Shown: positions 8,123-17,867, numbered from the stretch's first letter. The stretch is 64,000 nucleotides of DNA from Ferdinandcohnia salidurans (GCF_042680725.1 NZ_JBHUEK010000007.1:434001-498000), one strand, 5' to 3'. Numbers and translations are program-made. The notes: a model not told the origin generated them from the letters alone.

Positions 8123-9496
8123 CTATGAGGCTCTTTGTACATAACCTTTACTTCTTTTGTTAGATCTAGACTGTATCAAGATAGAAACGACTATCGTAAT
8201 AAAAGGTAAACTCCATAAAAATATGGCATAAGGAAGATAAGTAGTTACTGGTAATCCCAATACGGTACTACACATAATCGTTAGTACGCTCCATGGAATC
8301 ATGCCTGGAAATAGCATGGTCGAGTCTGCCATAACCCTTGCTAGGTCAGCTTTTGTTCGGTTATTTATCCAATGAGGCAACAGCGTTCTACCTGTAAGGA
8401 TAATCGGTAATGTCTGATTCGCAGCAATTAGAGAGATTCCAAAGGTAGCAATGATTGTTTTAACCGAATCTTCAACTAATGTTTTTGATTGATGTAACCA
8501 ACCGTCGACTAATGGTTGGATGACACGATATTCTTCTAAAAGCCCATTATATGCGCCAGCCAATGCTAAGAAGATAAGAAGCATATACATATTGATAAGG
8601 CCCCCGCCCATTCCCTTTATGCCAAAGAATAGGGCATGAAAAAGTTGGTAAAAGGTAGATCCATCGATGAGTGAAATGATGCTAGCTACGATTATACTTG
8701 ATAGAAAAGCATAAACAATTCCTTTCCGAAATAATACCACGACCATTAAAATAAGTGGCGGTAGTAACTTCATTAAGGATAATTCTTCCCAGTTAAATGC
8801 TGTTAGGTCACCTTGATTCAGGCCATATTGAGAATCTAAATAACTGTAAAAAACGATACTAATTAAAATTGCTGGAATAGTAGTTAGTGCCATTGCATGA
8901 AATTGCTTCTTATTAGAAATCTCAACCGTGTGTGATAATAACTGAAAAGCGCTTGAAAAAGGTGAGGTTCGATCCCCAACAAATGCTCCAGACAACAATG
9001 CCCCAGCTACTATATGAGGTGCCAAATCAATTGAAATAGCACTACTCATGATTGGAATCCCAACTGCACTTAGTGTTCCTATAGAAGTACCTAGCGTCAT
9101 TGAAAAAAGCATAGCAATGATAAAGGAGAGCAAAAAGAAATGATCAGGTGTAATAATTTGTAATGCAACAGAAACCAATACTTGAATTGTACCTGCTTCG
9201 TACCAAGAAGGAAGGATGAAACTAACTAGAAATAGAATGAGAATGACAGTCTGTGTTTTGCTTATTCCCTTACTACATATCTTCCATATTTCACGAAGAG
9301 ATCTTCCTTTCCTTTTGATTAATGAAATGAGAAATACAAATCCAGGTAAAAATCCAATAAATAATGGGATATGAAAGCTTACAGACAATAAAACTCCTGC
9401 AAGTGTAATAATTATGAGCATGCATATCTGACTTAGTGTAAATCTATCGTTGTTCAGTTTTTTCACTCCTACTGCTTTCATTCTTGTACTGTCCAA
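8123..9496 (-). CDS. Na+/H+ antiporter NhaC family protein
   Basis: An integral membrane protein of about 457 residues with some 11-12 hydrophobic segments. The family signature regions include TLGTSIGTLSAVGIPI, GALLSGAFVGDRTSPFSSA and LIAANQTLPIILTGR. NhaC-type carriers exchange Na+ for H+ or for organic acids; B. subtilis MleN, a malate/lactate antiporter, belongs to this family, so a metabolite antiport role is possible. The start is uncertain. TTG at 9496 follows an in-frame stop, ATG at 9481 has a weak ribosome site, and GTAGGAG lies just before a CTG further in. It is monocistronic, between two terminators. Confidence 0.8.
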   Translation of the reverse strand: MDSTRMKAVGVKKLNNDRFTLSQICMLIIITLAGVLLSVSFHIPLFIGFLPGFVFLISLIKRKGRSLREIWKICSKGISKTQTVILILFLVSFILPSWYEAGTIQVLVSVALQIITPDHFFLLSFIIAMLFSMTLGTSIGTLSAVGIPIMSSAISIDLAPHIVAGALLSGAFVGDRTSPFSSAFQLLSHTVEISNKKQFHAMALTTIPAILISIVFYSYLDSQYGLNQGDLTAFNWEELSLMKLLPPLILMVVVLFRKGIVYAFLSSIIVASIISLIDGSTFYQLFHALFFGIKGMGGGLINMYMLLIFLALAGAYNGLLEEYRVIQPLVDGWLHQSKTLVEDSVKTIIATFGISLIAANQTLPIILTGRTLLPHWINNRTKADLARVMADSTMLFPGMIPWSVLTIMCSTVLGLPVTTYLPYAIFLWSLPFITIVVSILIQSRSNKRSKGYVQRAS

Positions 9497-9541
9497 AAAG
9501 CATTATACCATTCATTCCTTTCCGTTAAAACCACAACTAAC

Positions 9542-9565
9542 CCCGTCCCAATAAAGGAACGAGGC
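9542..9565 (-). terminator. Terminator after carboxypeptidase Taq gene
   Basis: On the minus strand CCTCGTTCC / GGGACGGGG forms a 9-bp stem when two G-U pairs are allowed. A U-rich tract follows. It is located 33 bp after the stop codon. Confidence 0.6.
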
Positions 9566-9597
9566 TTAATATTTTTTCATACTTTTTGTATATTAGC

Positions 9598-11133
9598 TTA
9601 TAACTGATAAACCTTTGAATATTTCTCTTCTAAATAGTTCACTAGATAAGTAGCATTTAAGCTTTCGCCAGTAACTTTCTTAATTAATTCATCAGGTGTA
9701 TAAATAGCACCGTATTGGTGTATTTTCTCTTTAAGCCAGTTTTGAATGATGCTAAACTCTCCTCTTTCAATATAAACGTAAAAGTCAGGGAGTTCCTTCT
9801 TAATCGTATTCAAAATTTGGGCTGCATATAAGTTTCCTAGTGAGTATGATGGGAAGTATCCTAAGCCGCCAAATGACCAATGAACATCTTGTAGCACCCC
9901 TAAAGTATCAGTTGGAGGTACAATCCCTAAATAGTCCTTCATCTTCTCATTCCATACATTTGGAAGGTCTTTTACGGCAATATCCCCACTGATGAGTCCT
10001 TTTTCTATTTCATAACGAAGCATGATATGTAGATTATAGGTTAATTCGTCTGCTTCAACTCGAATAAATGAAGGCTCAACAATATTAATTGCCCGGTAAA
10101 AATCGTTCACATCCAGATTTCCTAATTGGTCAGGGAAATGATTTTGGAGATCTTGGTAAAAGAACTTCCAAAACTCTTCACTACGTCCAACCATATTTTC
10201 TAAAAATCTTGATTGTGATTCATGAATTCCAAAGGATGCTCCATTGCAGATTGATGTTCCTTCTAATTCAGGATTTATGTTTTGCTCATATATACCATGT
10301 CCTGCTTCATGGATTGTACCAAAGATCGCAGATCGAACATTATCCTCAAGGTAGCGAGTTGTAATTCTGACATCCCCTGTATTAATCGATTGAGCAAATG
10401 GATGTACGGTTTCATCAAGTCGTCCTGCATTCATATCAAATCCAATTCGCGGTAGTAAGAATTTATTAAACTCTTTTTGAATCTCTGGATTGTAAAGCTT
10501 TTCAAAAACCTCGCCACTTGGCTTAGAAGATGAAAGATTGATTCGATTTAATAAATCGATGCTGCTTTTTCGTAAATCTGCAAAAAGTGGGTCCAGCACT
10601 TCAACTGTTAATCCAGGCTCAAATTCATTTAATAATGCATTATATGGATGCCCTTCATACCCATAATACTTCGTAAATTCCTTTTTAATTTCCACAATTC
10701 GTTCAAGATATGGAAGATAAACTTCAAAATTATTCGTTTCTCTAGCTTCCTCCCATGCATCATTGGCATTTGAAGTCAACACGATATATTCATTATACAG
10801 TTCCGATGGAATGCTTTTTGATTGTTTATAGAAGTTATTTCTTTCTCGTACAGTTGCTTTTGTCACGTCATCTAGTTGCGCATACAATTTATCATCTGTT
10901 AATACCTCTAATAGTTGACCCATTTCTTTCGAGATAGATAGCTTAAATATCTCAGTTGATAATGTTCCGATGGAATTGGCAAAAAGTGATCGTCCTTTCT
11001 TCGGAGCCATAACTTTTTGATCCCAATCTGCTAGAGCAAGTACACTATTTAGATGTGTGATTTTTTCATCTAATTTTTTAAATTGATCGACCTTTTCTTG
11101 AAGTTCAGCATTTATTACTTGTTGGTTAGACAT
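9598..11133 (-). CDS. Carboxypeptidase Taq, M32 family metallopeptidase
   Basis: A 511-residue zinc carboxypeptidase that removes C-terminal residues from peptides in the cytosol. The catalytic motif HEAGH (H275-E276, H279) is in GTIHEAGHGIYEQ. Downstream are the family segments GIHESQSRFLEN and IRVEADELTYNLHI that supply the third ligand. A C-terminal GYFPSYSLGNLYAAQI is also typical of M32. Length agrees with B. subtilis YpwA (about 500 residues). The ATG start follows GGGGGTATAGT. It is single-gene, with no functional neighbours. Confidence 0.93.
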   Translation of the reverse strand: MSNQQVINAELQEKVDQFKKLDEKITHLNSVLALADWDQKVMAPKKGRSLFANSIGTLSTEIFKLSISKEMGQLLEVLTDDKLYAQLDDVTKATVRERNNFYKQSKSIPSELYNEYIVLTSNANDAWEEARETNNFEVYLPYLERIVEIKKEFTKYYGYEGHPYNALLNEFEPGLTVEVLDPLFADLRKSSIDLLNRINLSSSKPSGEVFEKLYNPEIQKEFNKFLLPRIGFDMNAGRLDETVHPFAQSINTGDVRITTRYLEDNVRSAIFGTIHEAGHGIYEQNINPELEGTSICNGASFGIHESQSRFLENMVGRSEEFWKFFYQDLQNHFPDQLGNLDVNDFYRAINIVEPSFIRVEADELTYNLHIMLRYEIEKGLISGDIAVKDLPNVWNEKMKDYLGIVPPTDTLGVLQDVHWSFGGLGYFPSYSLGNLYAAQILNTIKKELPDFYVYIERGEFSIIQNWLKEKIHQYGAIYTPDELIKKVTGESLNATYLVNYLEEKYSKVYQL

Positions 11134-11437
11134 ACTATACCCCCATTTCGAGTTTCATCTTGAAGAAATAAAATCGACTGTTCAGTCTATTACCTATTAT
11201 AAATAAAAATTTCGAAAATTAATAATAAAAAATAACATTTTTCATAAAATCTATTACCATTGTAACTGTTCATTATTACGAACACCTTGATTTCGCATTT
11301 CGACAAACTGTCGGGAAATAAAATAGTAGGCGTTATATTGTAATAGCTTTTCAATTTCATTACTATTATCCTACTAAATCAGGCAATTACTATTAGAATA
11401 GAAAAAAGCATGAGGCTTATAATCTCCTCATGCTTTC
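11134..11437. other. Gene-free stretch between ydjH and carboxypeptidase genes
   Basis: About 304 bp. It holds the ydjH terminator at 11402-11436 and the AT-rich promoter region of the carboxypeptidase gene. Nothing else was recognised. Confidence 0.6.
11402..11436 (-). terminator. Terminator of ydjI-ydjG-ydjH operon
   Basis: Perfect 11-bp stem AAAGCATGAGG / CCTCATGCTTT followed on the minus strand by UUUUUUC. It lies directly behind the ydjH stop. Confidence 0.85.
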
Positions 11438-12259
11438 TTAAAACCCTCTTCCCCCACCGCCAGATCTGCCGCCGCCGGAAAAAGATGATCCTCCACCATT
11501 ATTTGAATTTCTTTGAATCTTTTGTTGTGTGACGCGTGTATTGTAATGACGGTCCATTTTATTGGTTACAGTAAATGAATTAGATTCTAGATAGGTATGC
11601 GCTGTTGTCGTCGAGCGCCCTCTGTTGTACATCGCCATTACCCCAACTGAAATAACGCCAACCCCAATTGCAATAGCAAAATAGATTAAAAGTTCTTTAA
11701 CTAATTCTCCTTGTGAGGTACTTGATGGATAGGAAGTAGAACTATCTGATTGTGCATATCCACCAGAAGAAGATGGTCCTTCAGGAATTCCCTCATTCAT
11801 CGTAGTCTCAAGGTCAGACAAGAACGCTTTCGCACTTTCACCATACGCTTCCTCTGTTAAATAAGGATAGACATGGTCTAGAATTTCCTCTACGGTCACG
11901 TCTGGAAAATAATCAACAATTCGATCGCGTGTAAAGATATACACTTCCCGGTTATCCATGTCAATTAGATACAAAATTCCATCCGCTGTTCCTTCATAAC
12001 CGAATCCATGAGTATCATAAAAATCGCTGGCGTAATCTCTTGCTGATTTTCCTTCACTATCATCCGTTGTGACAATACGGATATCCATTTGAAATTGTTC
12101 AATTAATTGAATTGCTTGCTCCTGCAATTCTGCTTTTTCAGTATCTGAGAATAAACTGGCCTGATCAAAAATATGTTCGTTGTCAGCAAATGTAACGGTC
12201 GCAAAAGCTAACAACGTGAGGAGGAAAAATGGGATAAAGAGAACTTTTTTCTTTACCAT
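11438..12259 (-). CDS. ydjH: TPM-domain membrane protein, YdjH-like
   Basis: A protein of about 273 residues with a signal peptide (KKKVLFIPFFLLTLLAFATVTFA) and an extracellular TPM domain (about residues 25-155, HIFDQASLFSDTEKAEL...). A single membrane helix (ELLIYFAIAIGVGVISVGVMAMY) follows, and a Gly/Ser-rich tail ends GGGGSSFSGGGRSGGGG-like. I chose the ATG at 12259 because AGGAGGG lies eight bases upstream; the longer frame would begin inside ydjG. It overlaps ydjG by 7 nt (ATGGTAA). The order ydjI-ydjG-ydjH matches the B. subtilis psp-like operon, where these proteins work with PspA in envelope stress. Confidence 0.8.
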   Translation of the reverse strand: MVKKKVLFIPFFLLTLLAFATVTFADNEHIFDQASLFSDTEKAELQEQAIQLIEQFQMDIRIVTTDDSEGKSARDYASDFYDTHGFGYEGTADGILYLIDMDNREVYIFTRDRIVDYFPDVTVEEILDHVYPYLTEEAYGESAKAFLSDLETTMNEGIPEGPSSSGGYAQSDSSTSYPSSTSQGELVKELLIYFAIAIGVGVISVGVMAMYNRGRSTTTAHTYLESNSFTVTNKMDRHYNTRVTQQKIQRNSNNGGGSSFSGGGRSGGGGRGF

Positions 12260-13332
12260 ATAAATAACCCTCCTAACGACAGGACTGCAAAGACACTGGC
12301 TGAAATCATACCAAACCATTTACTAGCTCTTCCAATACTAATTGGTAAGTCCCCTGCGATTTTTCCGGTTTGGCCATTCATTGCAAATATATAGGTCTTG
12401 CCCTTATATTGGTAGGTAAACATCCAAACGGGTAATAAAACATATTTTGCTTTAACATTCGAGAGCTTTACGTTTGTATTTTGGATCGAGACCGTACTAT
12501 ATCCATGAATGGTACCTTCGAGTAAAGTTCCTATATTATTACGAAGAACGTTGGAAATTCTTCCGTATACATCATTTTGGTTCATATCATACTTTTCGGC
12601 AAAAAAGCCAGACAAATAGGACATCGAAAAATCGGTTAAATCGTTATAGTCATAAGGCTCGAGAATGGTCATGAGCTTATCATCCATTTTCTTGGAACCA
12701 TCTGCTGGTACATCACGGAATATTGCTTTTCCTTCCCGCATCACCTTATAATATTTTGTTTCAGTATACCTGGTATCCCCTCTGGTATAGGTTCTAACTC
12801 TTCTAGCTTCGCCCTCAATTTTTCCAGAAGTGTTACTATCAAACAACCAAAATGGAACATAGATTCCTGAAAGTTTTTCGAGCTCTGAATTTGAAGTGAA
12901 GAACTTGGGAAGTAGTGGCTTCCCTTTACACCAATTTTTAAATAATTCTTCTGCTTTTTTACGGTCAAGTTTAAAAGGAATGACCATCTCTGGGCGATAT
13001 TCTCCCTCTAATTGCCTTGGGATAATCGTAGGATTGTGGCAATAATAACAAAAAGTTGCGGCAGTAGTATCATCGGTTACAATTTCTGCTCCGCAACTGC
13101 TACACGTATAGCCTGTAGCTTTTTCATCAAATTCCTGATCTAATTCTTTTGCATGATGTATGGATTCTTTACTTGCTTCTGCTTCTTCCTCTGCTTTTTC
13201 GTTATTGATGAACTTCTTCACTTCTTCTTCTGTAAATTCACTCAAACAATAATCACAGGTCCAATTTTGGGTTTCAGCTTTGAATGCTAATGGTCCACCA
13301 CAGTTAATACATTTATAGACTACAACCCCCAA
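12253..13332 (-). CDS. ydjG: Zinc-ribbon membrane protein, YdjG-like
   Basis: A 359-residue protein with two N-terminal zinc ribbons: CINCGG...CDYC at about 8-32 and CSSCG...CYYC at about 76-98. A charged linker lies between them. A middle domain follows (VPFWLFDSNTSGKIEGEARR) and C-terminal hydrophobic segments end in FAVLSLGGLFIW. This matches YdjG of B. subtilis, a partner of YdjH and YdjI at the membrane. The TTG start at 13332 has GAGGTG seven bases upstream. Translation is coupled to ydjH by a short overlap. Automatic pipelines may label it TFIIB zinc-ribbon or helicase-like, which would be misleading. Confidence 0.78.
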   Translation of the reverse strand: MGVVVYKCINCGGPLAFKAETQNWTCDYCLSEFTEEEVKKFINNEKAEEEAEASKESIHHAKELDQEFDEKATGYTCSSCGAEIVTDDTTAATFCYYCHNPTIIPRQLEGEYRPEMVIPFKLDRKKAEELFKNWCKGKPLLPKFFTSNSELEKLSGIYVPFWLFDSNTSGKIEGEARRVRTYTRGDTRYTETKYYKVMREGKAIFRDVPADGSKKMDDKLMTILEPYDYNDLTDFSMSYLSGFFAEKYDMNQNDVYGRISNVLRNNIGTLLEGTIHGYSTVSIQNTNVKLSNVKAKYVLLPVWMFTYQYKGKTYIFAMNGQTGKIAGDLPISIGRASKWFGMISASVFAVLSLGGLFIW

Positions 13333-13370
13333 CCCTTATCACCTCTATTTCTGCTTGATTTAGCACATCA

Positions 13371-14657
13371 TTAATGTTCAAAACGAGATCCACACTCCGG
13401 ACAGAATTTTGCATTTTGATTTGCTGGTTTAAATCCACATTTTTGACATGTTAGTTCTTCAGGCTTTTTATTGCCACAGTTTGAACAGAACTTTCCACTA
13501 TTTTCTTGGCCACATTGACATTTCCAAGTCTCTTTATTTGCTTGTTGTTTGGGTGACCCACATTCCGAGCAAAAATTACCTGTGTTGGTTTGCCCACAAG
13601 AACATTTCCATTTATTGGAATTCTCTCCCTGTTGATTTTGCTGTTTTTGCGTTTGCTGCTGCATTTGCTGACGATTCGAATCAGACGCAGCGCCCATAAA
13701 TCCACTGCTACCTTGCATCCCCATTCCCATGCCTAAAAATCCTTGCATCGATCCCGCATCATTGGAACCAGCGGCTTCTAATCCTCTTGCAATGGCACCT
13801 TGGACATATCCTTCACGAACTGACGGGTCCTGAAGCATGGCACCTTGGTTTCTCATGTTTATCAGCTTTTGTGATTCATCATCATACGTAATACTGTTGA
13901 TTCCCACGGATTCAACCTGCATTCCGCGCATCCGCGTCCAGTCTTCATCAAGGACTTCTGCCATATACTTTGCAAGTTCCATTCCTTTTGAAGTGACATG
14001 CGAAATTCGGATCCCATCTGCGGACATTTTGTTGATTGCCGTTTGCAAAGCATTCATATATTCAGATAAGTATTGTCCATTAATGTCATTGATATCAACA
14101 TTCGATTTATTTCGAGGAATGGCTTCCATGAAAAATTTAAGCGGGTCAACAATTTTTATAGAATAGCTCCCGTGAGTACGTAAAAATAATTCTGCATTAT
14201 AAAAATTGTCAAAGTAGTTGATCGGGTTACGTGTGCCAAATTTAATCCCTTTTATTTCTTGAAGATTAATAAAATACACTTTTTGAGATGTAGAAGGAAC
14301 ACCACCAAACTTAAAACGATTGAAGGTTTCGTATAAAGCTTCTTCAAATTGACCGTTAAATAAGGATGGTTGAGAAGAGTTTACAACTTGATAATAGCCC
14401 TCTTCTGCTGTATAATCCACGATTTTTCCTCCATCAACTAAAAGCATAAATTGATTTGGATACACATGGATGATTGATCCGTTTGAAATCGTGGAATCTG
14501 TTCCTTTAAAATTTTGATTTCGACGATCTTTAGCACGTACTTTTACACCAACCGACATAACGGTTGTATCACTCATCTCCTGTGGTTCAATTACCTCAAG
14601 CCATTGATCTGCTAAGTTTCCTTTTACCGCACTAACGGCTGCTTTAATAATTCCCAT
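13371..14657 (-). CDS. ydjI: SPFH-domain protein with C-terminal zinc ribbons, YdjI-like
   Basis: A 428-residue protein. The SPFH/virion-core-like domain fills about residues 1-300 (DQWLEVIEPQEMSDTTVMSVGVKV at the start). A Gly/Met/Gln-rich linker (GFLGMGMGMQG, then QQQTQKQQNQQG) follows, then three zinc ribbons with CxC/CxxC pairs. YdjI of B. subtilis (about 323 residues) recruits PspA to the membrane. This copy is longer because it has additional zinc ribbons. AGGAGGGG precedes the ATG. It is the first gene of the operon. No pspA gene is next to it, unlike in B. subtilis. Confidence 0.8.
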   Translation of the reverse strand: MGIIKAAVSAVKGNLADQWLEVIEPQEMSDTTVMSVGVKVRAKDRRNQNFKGTDSTISNGSIIHVYPNQFMLLVDGGKIVDYTAEEGYYQVVNSSQPSLFNGQFEEALYETFNRFKFGGVPSTSQKVYFINLQEIKGIKFGTRNPINYFDNFYNAELFLRTHGSYSIKIVDPLKFFMEAIPRNKSNVDINDINGQYLSEYMNALQTAINKMSADGIRISHVTSKGMELAKYMAEVLDEDWTRMRGMQVESVGINSITYDDESQKLINMRNQGAMLQDPSVREGYVQGAIARGLEAAGSNDAGSMQGFLGMGMGMQGSSGFMGAASDSNRQQMQQQTQKQQNQQGENSNKWKCSCGQTNTGNFCSECGSPKQQANKETWKCQCGQENSGKFCSNCGNKKPEELTCQKCGFKPANQNAKFCPECGSRFEH

Positions 14658-14797
14658 TAAAACCCCTCCTTACAAAACTGAAACCTTATTAACGAATTCG
14701 AAATATTTATTTTTACAAATTTCTCTGTAGTAATGTACTACGATTTATTAGGCAATAAGTTTCATATTCAGTTTAATTAAGAAATTTCCGACAAAGA

Positions 14798-14828
14798 AAC
14801 AACTGAGTGGAAAAACCACTCAGTTGTT
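14798..14828 (-). terminator. Terminator of the aminotransferase gene
   Basis: Perfect 13-bp stem AACAACTGAGTGG / CCACTCAGTTGTT around an A5 loop. It lies 52 bp past the stop of the aminotransferase gene. It is near-symmetric and could act on both strands. Confidence 0.75.
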
Positions 14829-14880
14829 ATTATTTCCTATACTAACTAATTACATCAATAGGGTCTGGCAATTAAATCGT

Positions 14881-16038
14881 TTACTTTCTTAATGAGGCCA
14901 AGAATACATTTTGTGCTGCATTTACTCCAGCACCGGGCTCAATGCTATAGGAAAAGTCTTGTAAACCAGCTTCCATTAGGGAAACTGCTTGAAGGACATC
15001 ACTAGGGAAGCAATAGCCCATATGTCCAAATCTGAAAATTTTGCCTTGGAGATGGCCAAGTCCCCCAGCAAAATCTAGGTGATATTCCTTCTTAAGATGT
15101 CCTAAATAGGCTGAAAGATCCAATCCTTCTGGGGCACGGATTGCCGTAATTGTAGGTGATGCATACTCGTTACTCGTTAATAAATCTATTGATAAGGCTT
15201 TCATAGATTCCCTAACCATGTTTTTCATGACATCGTGTCGTTCAACCGTTTTTGAAAATCCGCCTTCCTCTTCAATTAAATCGCACACAGCTGATAGACC
15301 CATTATGAGCGAAATAGAAGGAGTATTAGGCGTCATTCCTTTTGCTGCCCACTCACGATAGCTTAATAGATTTAAATAATAAGCGGAGGTGTTATTGGCT
15401 TCAATTACTTCCCAGGCTCTTTCACTAACAGCTACAAGTGCAAGTCCAGGTGGAAGCATCATCGCTTTTTGTGAACCTGTTACCAATATATCAATTCCCC
15501 ATTGATCCATTTCAGCAGGGGCTCCTCCAATACAGCTTACCCCATCAACTATAAACAGAGCGTCAGAGTGATTATGAACCACTTCAGCCAGTTGCTCAAT
15601 CGGATTTAAAATTCCTGTAGAAGTTTCATTATACGTAGTAAAAACGGCCTTAATATTAGATAGCGGTTTCAAAAAATCATTGAGATCTTCCTTTGTACAA
15701 GCTTCACCCCAATTTTTAACCAGTTTATGTACAGTTAAGCCATATTTTTCACAAATAGAAACGAAATAATCTCCAAAGGCTCCTACTGTGATGACGACTA
15801 CTTCATCTCCAGGGGAAACAGTATTTACCACAGCTGCTTCTAATGCTGCTGTTCCTCCTGAGGGAAGAAGTAAAATATCTTGCTTAGTTCCAAAGATAGG
15901 TTTCACACGTTGTGTGGCATCTTTGTATAACTTTACAAATTCTTCAGTACGATGACTAAACATATCCTGAGCCATTGCCAGTTCAACTTTTTTCGGAATT
16001 GGAGTAGGTCCAGGATGTCTTAGAATAAGTGGATACAT
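14881..16038 (-). CDS. Class V aminotransferase (alanine/serine-glyoxylate type)
   Basis: A PLP enzyme of about 385 residues. It begins MYPLILRHPGPTPIP, the usual N-terminus of serine-pyruvate/alanine-glyoxylate aminotransferases. LLPSGGTAALEAAV binds the phosphate, FIVDGVSCIGG carries the PLP-ring Asp, and the Schiff-base lysine is in VTGSQKAMMLPPGL. The C-terminal GHLQGKIFRFGHMGY supplies the Arg carboxylate clamp. The family includes PucG (ureidoglycine-glyoxylate aminotransferase), but no purine catabolic genes are nearby. The start at 16038 is preferred because GGAGG sits before it. The substrate pair cannot be decided from sequence. Confidence 0.8.
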   Translation of the reverse strand: MYPLILRHPGPTPIPKKVELAMAQDMFSHRTEEFVKLYKDATQRVKPIFGTKQDILLLPSGGTAALEAAVVNTVSPGDEVVVITVGAFGDYFVSICEKYGLTVHKLVKNWGEACTKEDLNDFLKPLSNIKAVFTTYNETSTGILNPIEQLAEVVHNHSDALFIVDGVSCIGGAPAEMDQWGIDILVTGSQKAMMLPPGLALVAVSERAWEVIEANNTSAYYLNLLSYREWAAKGMTPNTPSISLIMGLSAVCDLIEEEGGFSKTVERHDVMKNMVRESMKALSIDLLTSNEYASPTITAIRAPEGLDLSAYLGHLKKEYHLDFAGGLGHLQGKIFRFGHMGYCFPSDVLQAVSLMEAGLQDFSYSIEPGAGVNAAQNVFLASLRK

Positions 16039-16219
16039 ATTTATTACCTCCATTTTGACTTCCACACTTATAATCGCTTTAGTTTAATATTGAAGCCAGA
16101 CCCTGCATGGCTTTCCACATTATTCTAACACATTCGATTGAATTCCGGTGCTTTTTTAGTCGTTACGAAAGCAACAATTACAGCCTGTTTGTATTTTTGT
16201 GAAGATTGACGACATCTTT

Positions 16220-16927
16220 CTATTTTCTATATAAAAGCTTCTGAACGATTTTCATAAAGTCATCAATTGACGGAAAATATGTGCTCTGTTGGTTATACCA
16301 CTTACGCACTGTATCCACGACCCAAAACGGAACCGCTTTTCCGTCTATCATATGATAATATTCTTCATATCCTTTTTTTAGGTGTTCCCATCGAAAATCA
16401 TTACCCGGTTGAATGTATTCGGAAACATCAAGGATTTTTGCTCTTCCGTTTTGTAATAATATATTTTTCAGGTGGATATCACGAGGGTTTAGCCCTTTGC
16501 TACGAACATAATTTCTTGCTTCCTCCACATCTTCTACAACTTGTTCCGGGATATGAATTCCTTGGAGGATGCAGTCATATAGAGTGATACCTTGCTCGTA
16601 GCTTAAAACAAGGTAATGATCTTTAGAAGCAAAGCATTTAGAAAAGAATGATGATTCACCTAGGATCTGATAAACATCTGCCTCAGCCTTAACTTTGGCA
16701 ACTTTGTCTTTCGCATATTTCTTAAATGCATATTCTGGGGCATTAACAAATTGAAAAACGGCTGCATCTGTGCCGACACCGATACAGTTTAAATCATCAG
16801 CATCACCAATAATGGTGACTGGCTCGTTATTTGGGTTTGATAAAACAGTTATGTTAGATAGTGAATCAAAAGCAATTTCCCAATTTCGTTCCACATAATC
16901 TCTCCAATCGTCAGCTGAATAAATCAT
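16220..16927 (-). CDS. RIO/serine-threonine kinase-like protein, YrzF-like
   Basis: A 235-residue kinase-fold protein. The N-lobe has VGTDAAVFQF as a degenerate glycine loop and EYAFKKYAKD with the likely ATP lysine. The catalytic loop is NPRDIHLKNILL and the metal-binding Asp is in AKILDVSEY, in place of the DFG motif. This pattern is RIO/lipopolysaccharide-kinase-like and resembles B. subtilis YrzF. The ATG at 16927 has no visible Shine-Dalgarno. A GTG at 16894 has GGAG seven bases upstream and may be the true start. It is single-gene and its targets are unknown. Confidence 0.7.
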   Translation of the reverse strand: MIYSADDWRDYVERNWEIAFDSLSNITVLSNPNNEPVTIIGDADDLNCIGVGTDAAVFQFVNAPEYAFKKYAKDKVAKVKAEADVYQILGESSFFSKCFASKDHYLVLSYEQGITLYDCILQGIHIPEQVVEDVEEARNYVRSKGLNPRDIHLKNILLQNGRAKILDVSEYIQPGNDFRWEHLKKGYEEYYHMIDGKAVPFWVVDTVRKWYNQQSTYFPSIDDFMKIVQKLLYRK

Positions 16928-17008
16928 ATTTATTTATATGAGTATTTGTTCATTTTACGCATTTAATAAAAGAGATAGCAAGGTATTGGTCTTATTCGTC
17001 GCAAATTA

Positions 17009-17035
17009 AAAAGAGGGCCTTTAACGACCCTCTTT
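17009..17035 (-). terminator. Terminator after esterase gene
   Basis: Stem AAGAGGG / CCCTCTT with a 10-nt loop, followed on the minus strand by U5. It lies 17 bp past the stop codon. Confidence 0.75.
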
Positions 17036-17051
17036 TGCGCATATTCATTTT

Positions 17052-17867
17052 TTATAATGCCTTTACCCATCTTGCAGCCATCTCAATCCAATTCTCTACT
17101 TCAGGCTGAATGTGATTGTCTCTTCCTTTTGACTGCGTTTCCTCTGTACCAAGTGATAGTCCATGAACACCTTCTGGATAAATATGCATTTCGAGCGGGA
17201 CTTTCTGTTTCAATAAACTTTGTGCAAATAGCATGCTGTTCTCAACAGGAACAGACGCATCTGATACCGTATGCCATAAAAATGTTGGTGGGGTTTCAGA
17301 CGTTACTTGGTTTTCCAAGGATAAAAATTCTCGTAGCTCTTGGTCCTCAAACTTATCACCTAATAAAGCCCGGAAACTACCCTCGTGAGCATGTGGACCA
17401 GAAGAAATAACTGGGTAACTTAGGACTAATCCATTCGGTTTTATTACCTCTTTTGAAAAGGATAATTGTTCTGTTAAAAACTCCTTGTCCCAGAATACTC
17501 CTAAGCTAGCAGTTAAATGGCCGCCTGCTGAAAATCCCATGACGATGATTTTGTTGGGGTCAACATTCCAGTTTTCTGCATTGTTACGAATCAAGCCGAC
17601 TGCATTTGCCAACTGACAAAGGGCTGTCGGGAATACAGATGGTTCCACACTATATCTTAGAACACTTGCATGATAACCTTTACTTAGCATTTGTATAGCA
17701 ACTGGTTCTGCTTCACGGTCAGACGTATGTACATAGCCACCGCCAGGGCATATGACAATCATAGGTCGTTTACGGTCTGGGTCAATACTTTCCGAATTAT
17801 TTAGAAGATACGTGAATAATTCAGCTTTTTCGTTATTGTGTTTTAGTTCATGTTTTTCGTGAATCAT
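17052..17867 (-). CDS. Alpha/beta hydrolase, acetyl-xylan-esterase/BD-FAE-like
   Basis: A cytosolic serine hydrolase of about 271 residues. The oxyanion-hole segment is VICPGGGYVHTSDREAEP, the nucleophile elbow is GFSAGGH, the acidic residue is likely in WHTVSDASVPVENS, and the catalytic His is in PEGVHGLSLG. The HGGGY-like variant and overall order match the esterase/lipase family that includes bifunctional feruloyl and acetyl-xylan esterases. The ATG at 17867 follows AAGGGTGGG. The longer frame from 17897 lacks a ribosome site. No signal peptide is present, so it would act on imported acylated sugars or other small esters. Confidence 0.78.
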   Translation of the reverse strand: MIHEKHELKHNNEKAELFTYLLNNSESIDPDRKRPMIVICPGGGYVHTSDREAEPVAIQMLSKGYHASVLRYSVEPSVFPTALCQLANAVGLIRNNAENWNVDPNKIIVMGFSAGGHLTASLGVFWDKEFLTEQLSFSKEVIKPNGLVLSYPVISSGPHAHEGSFRALLGDKFEDQELREFLSLENQVTSETPPTFLWHTVSDASVPVENSMLFAQSLLKQKVPLEMHIYPEGVHGLSLGTEETQSKGRDNHIQPEVENWIEMAARWVKAL

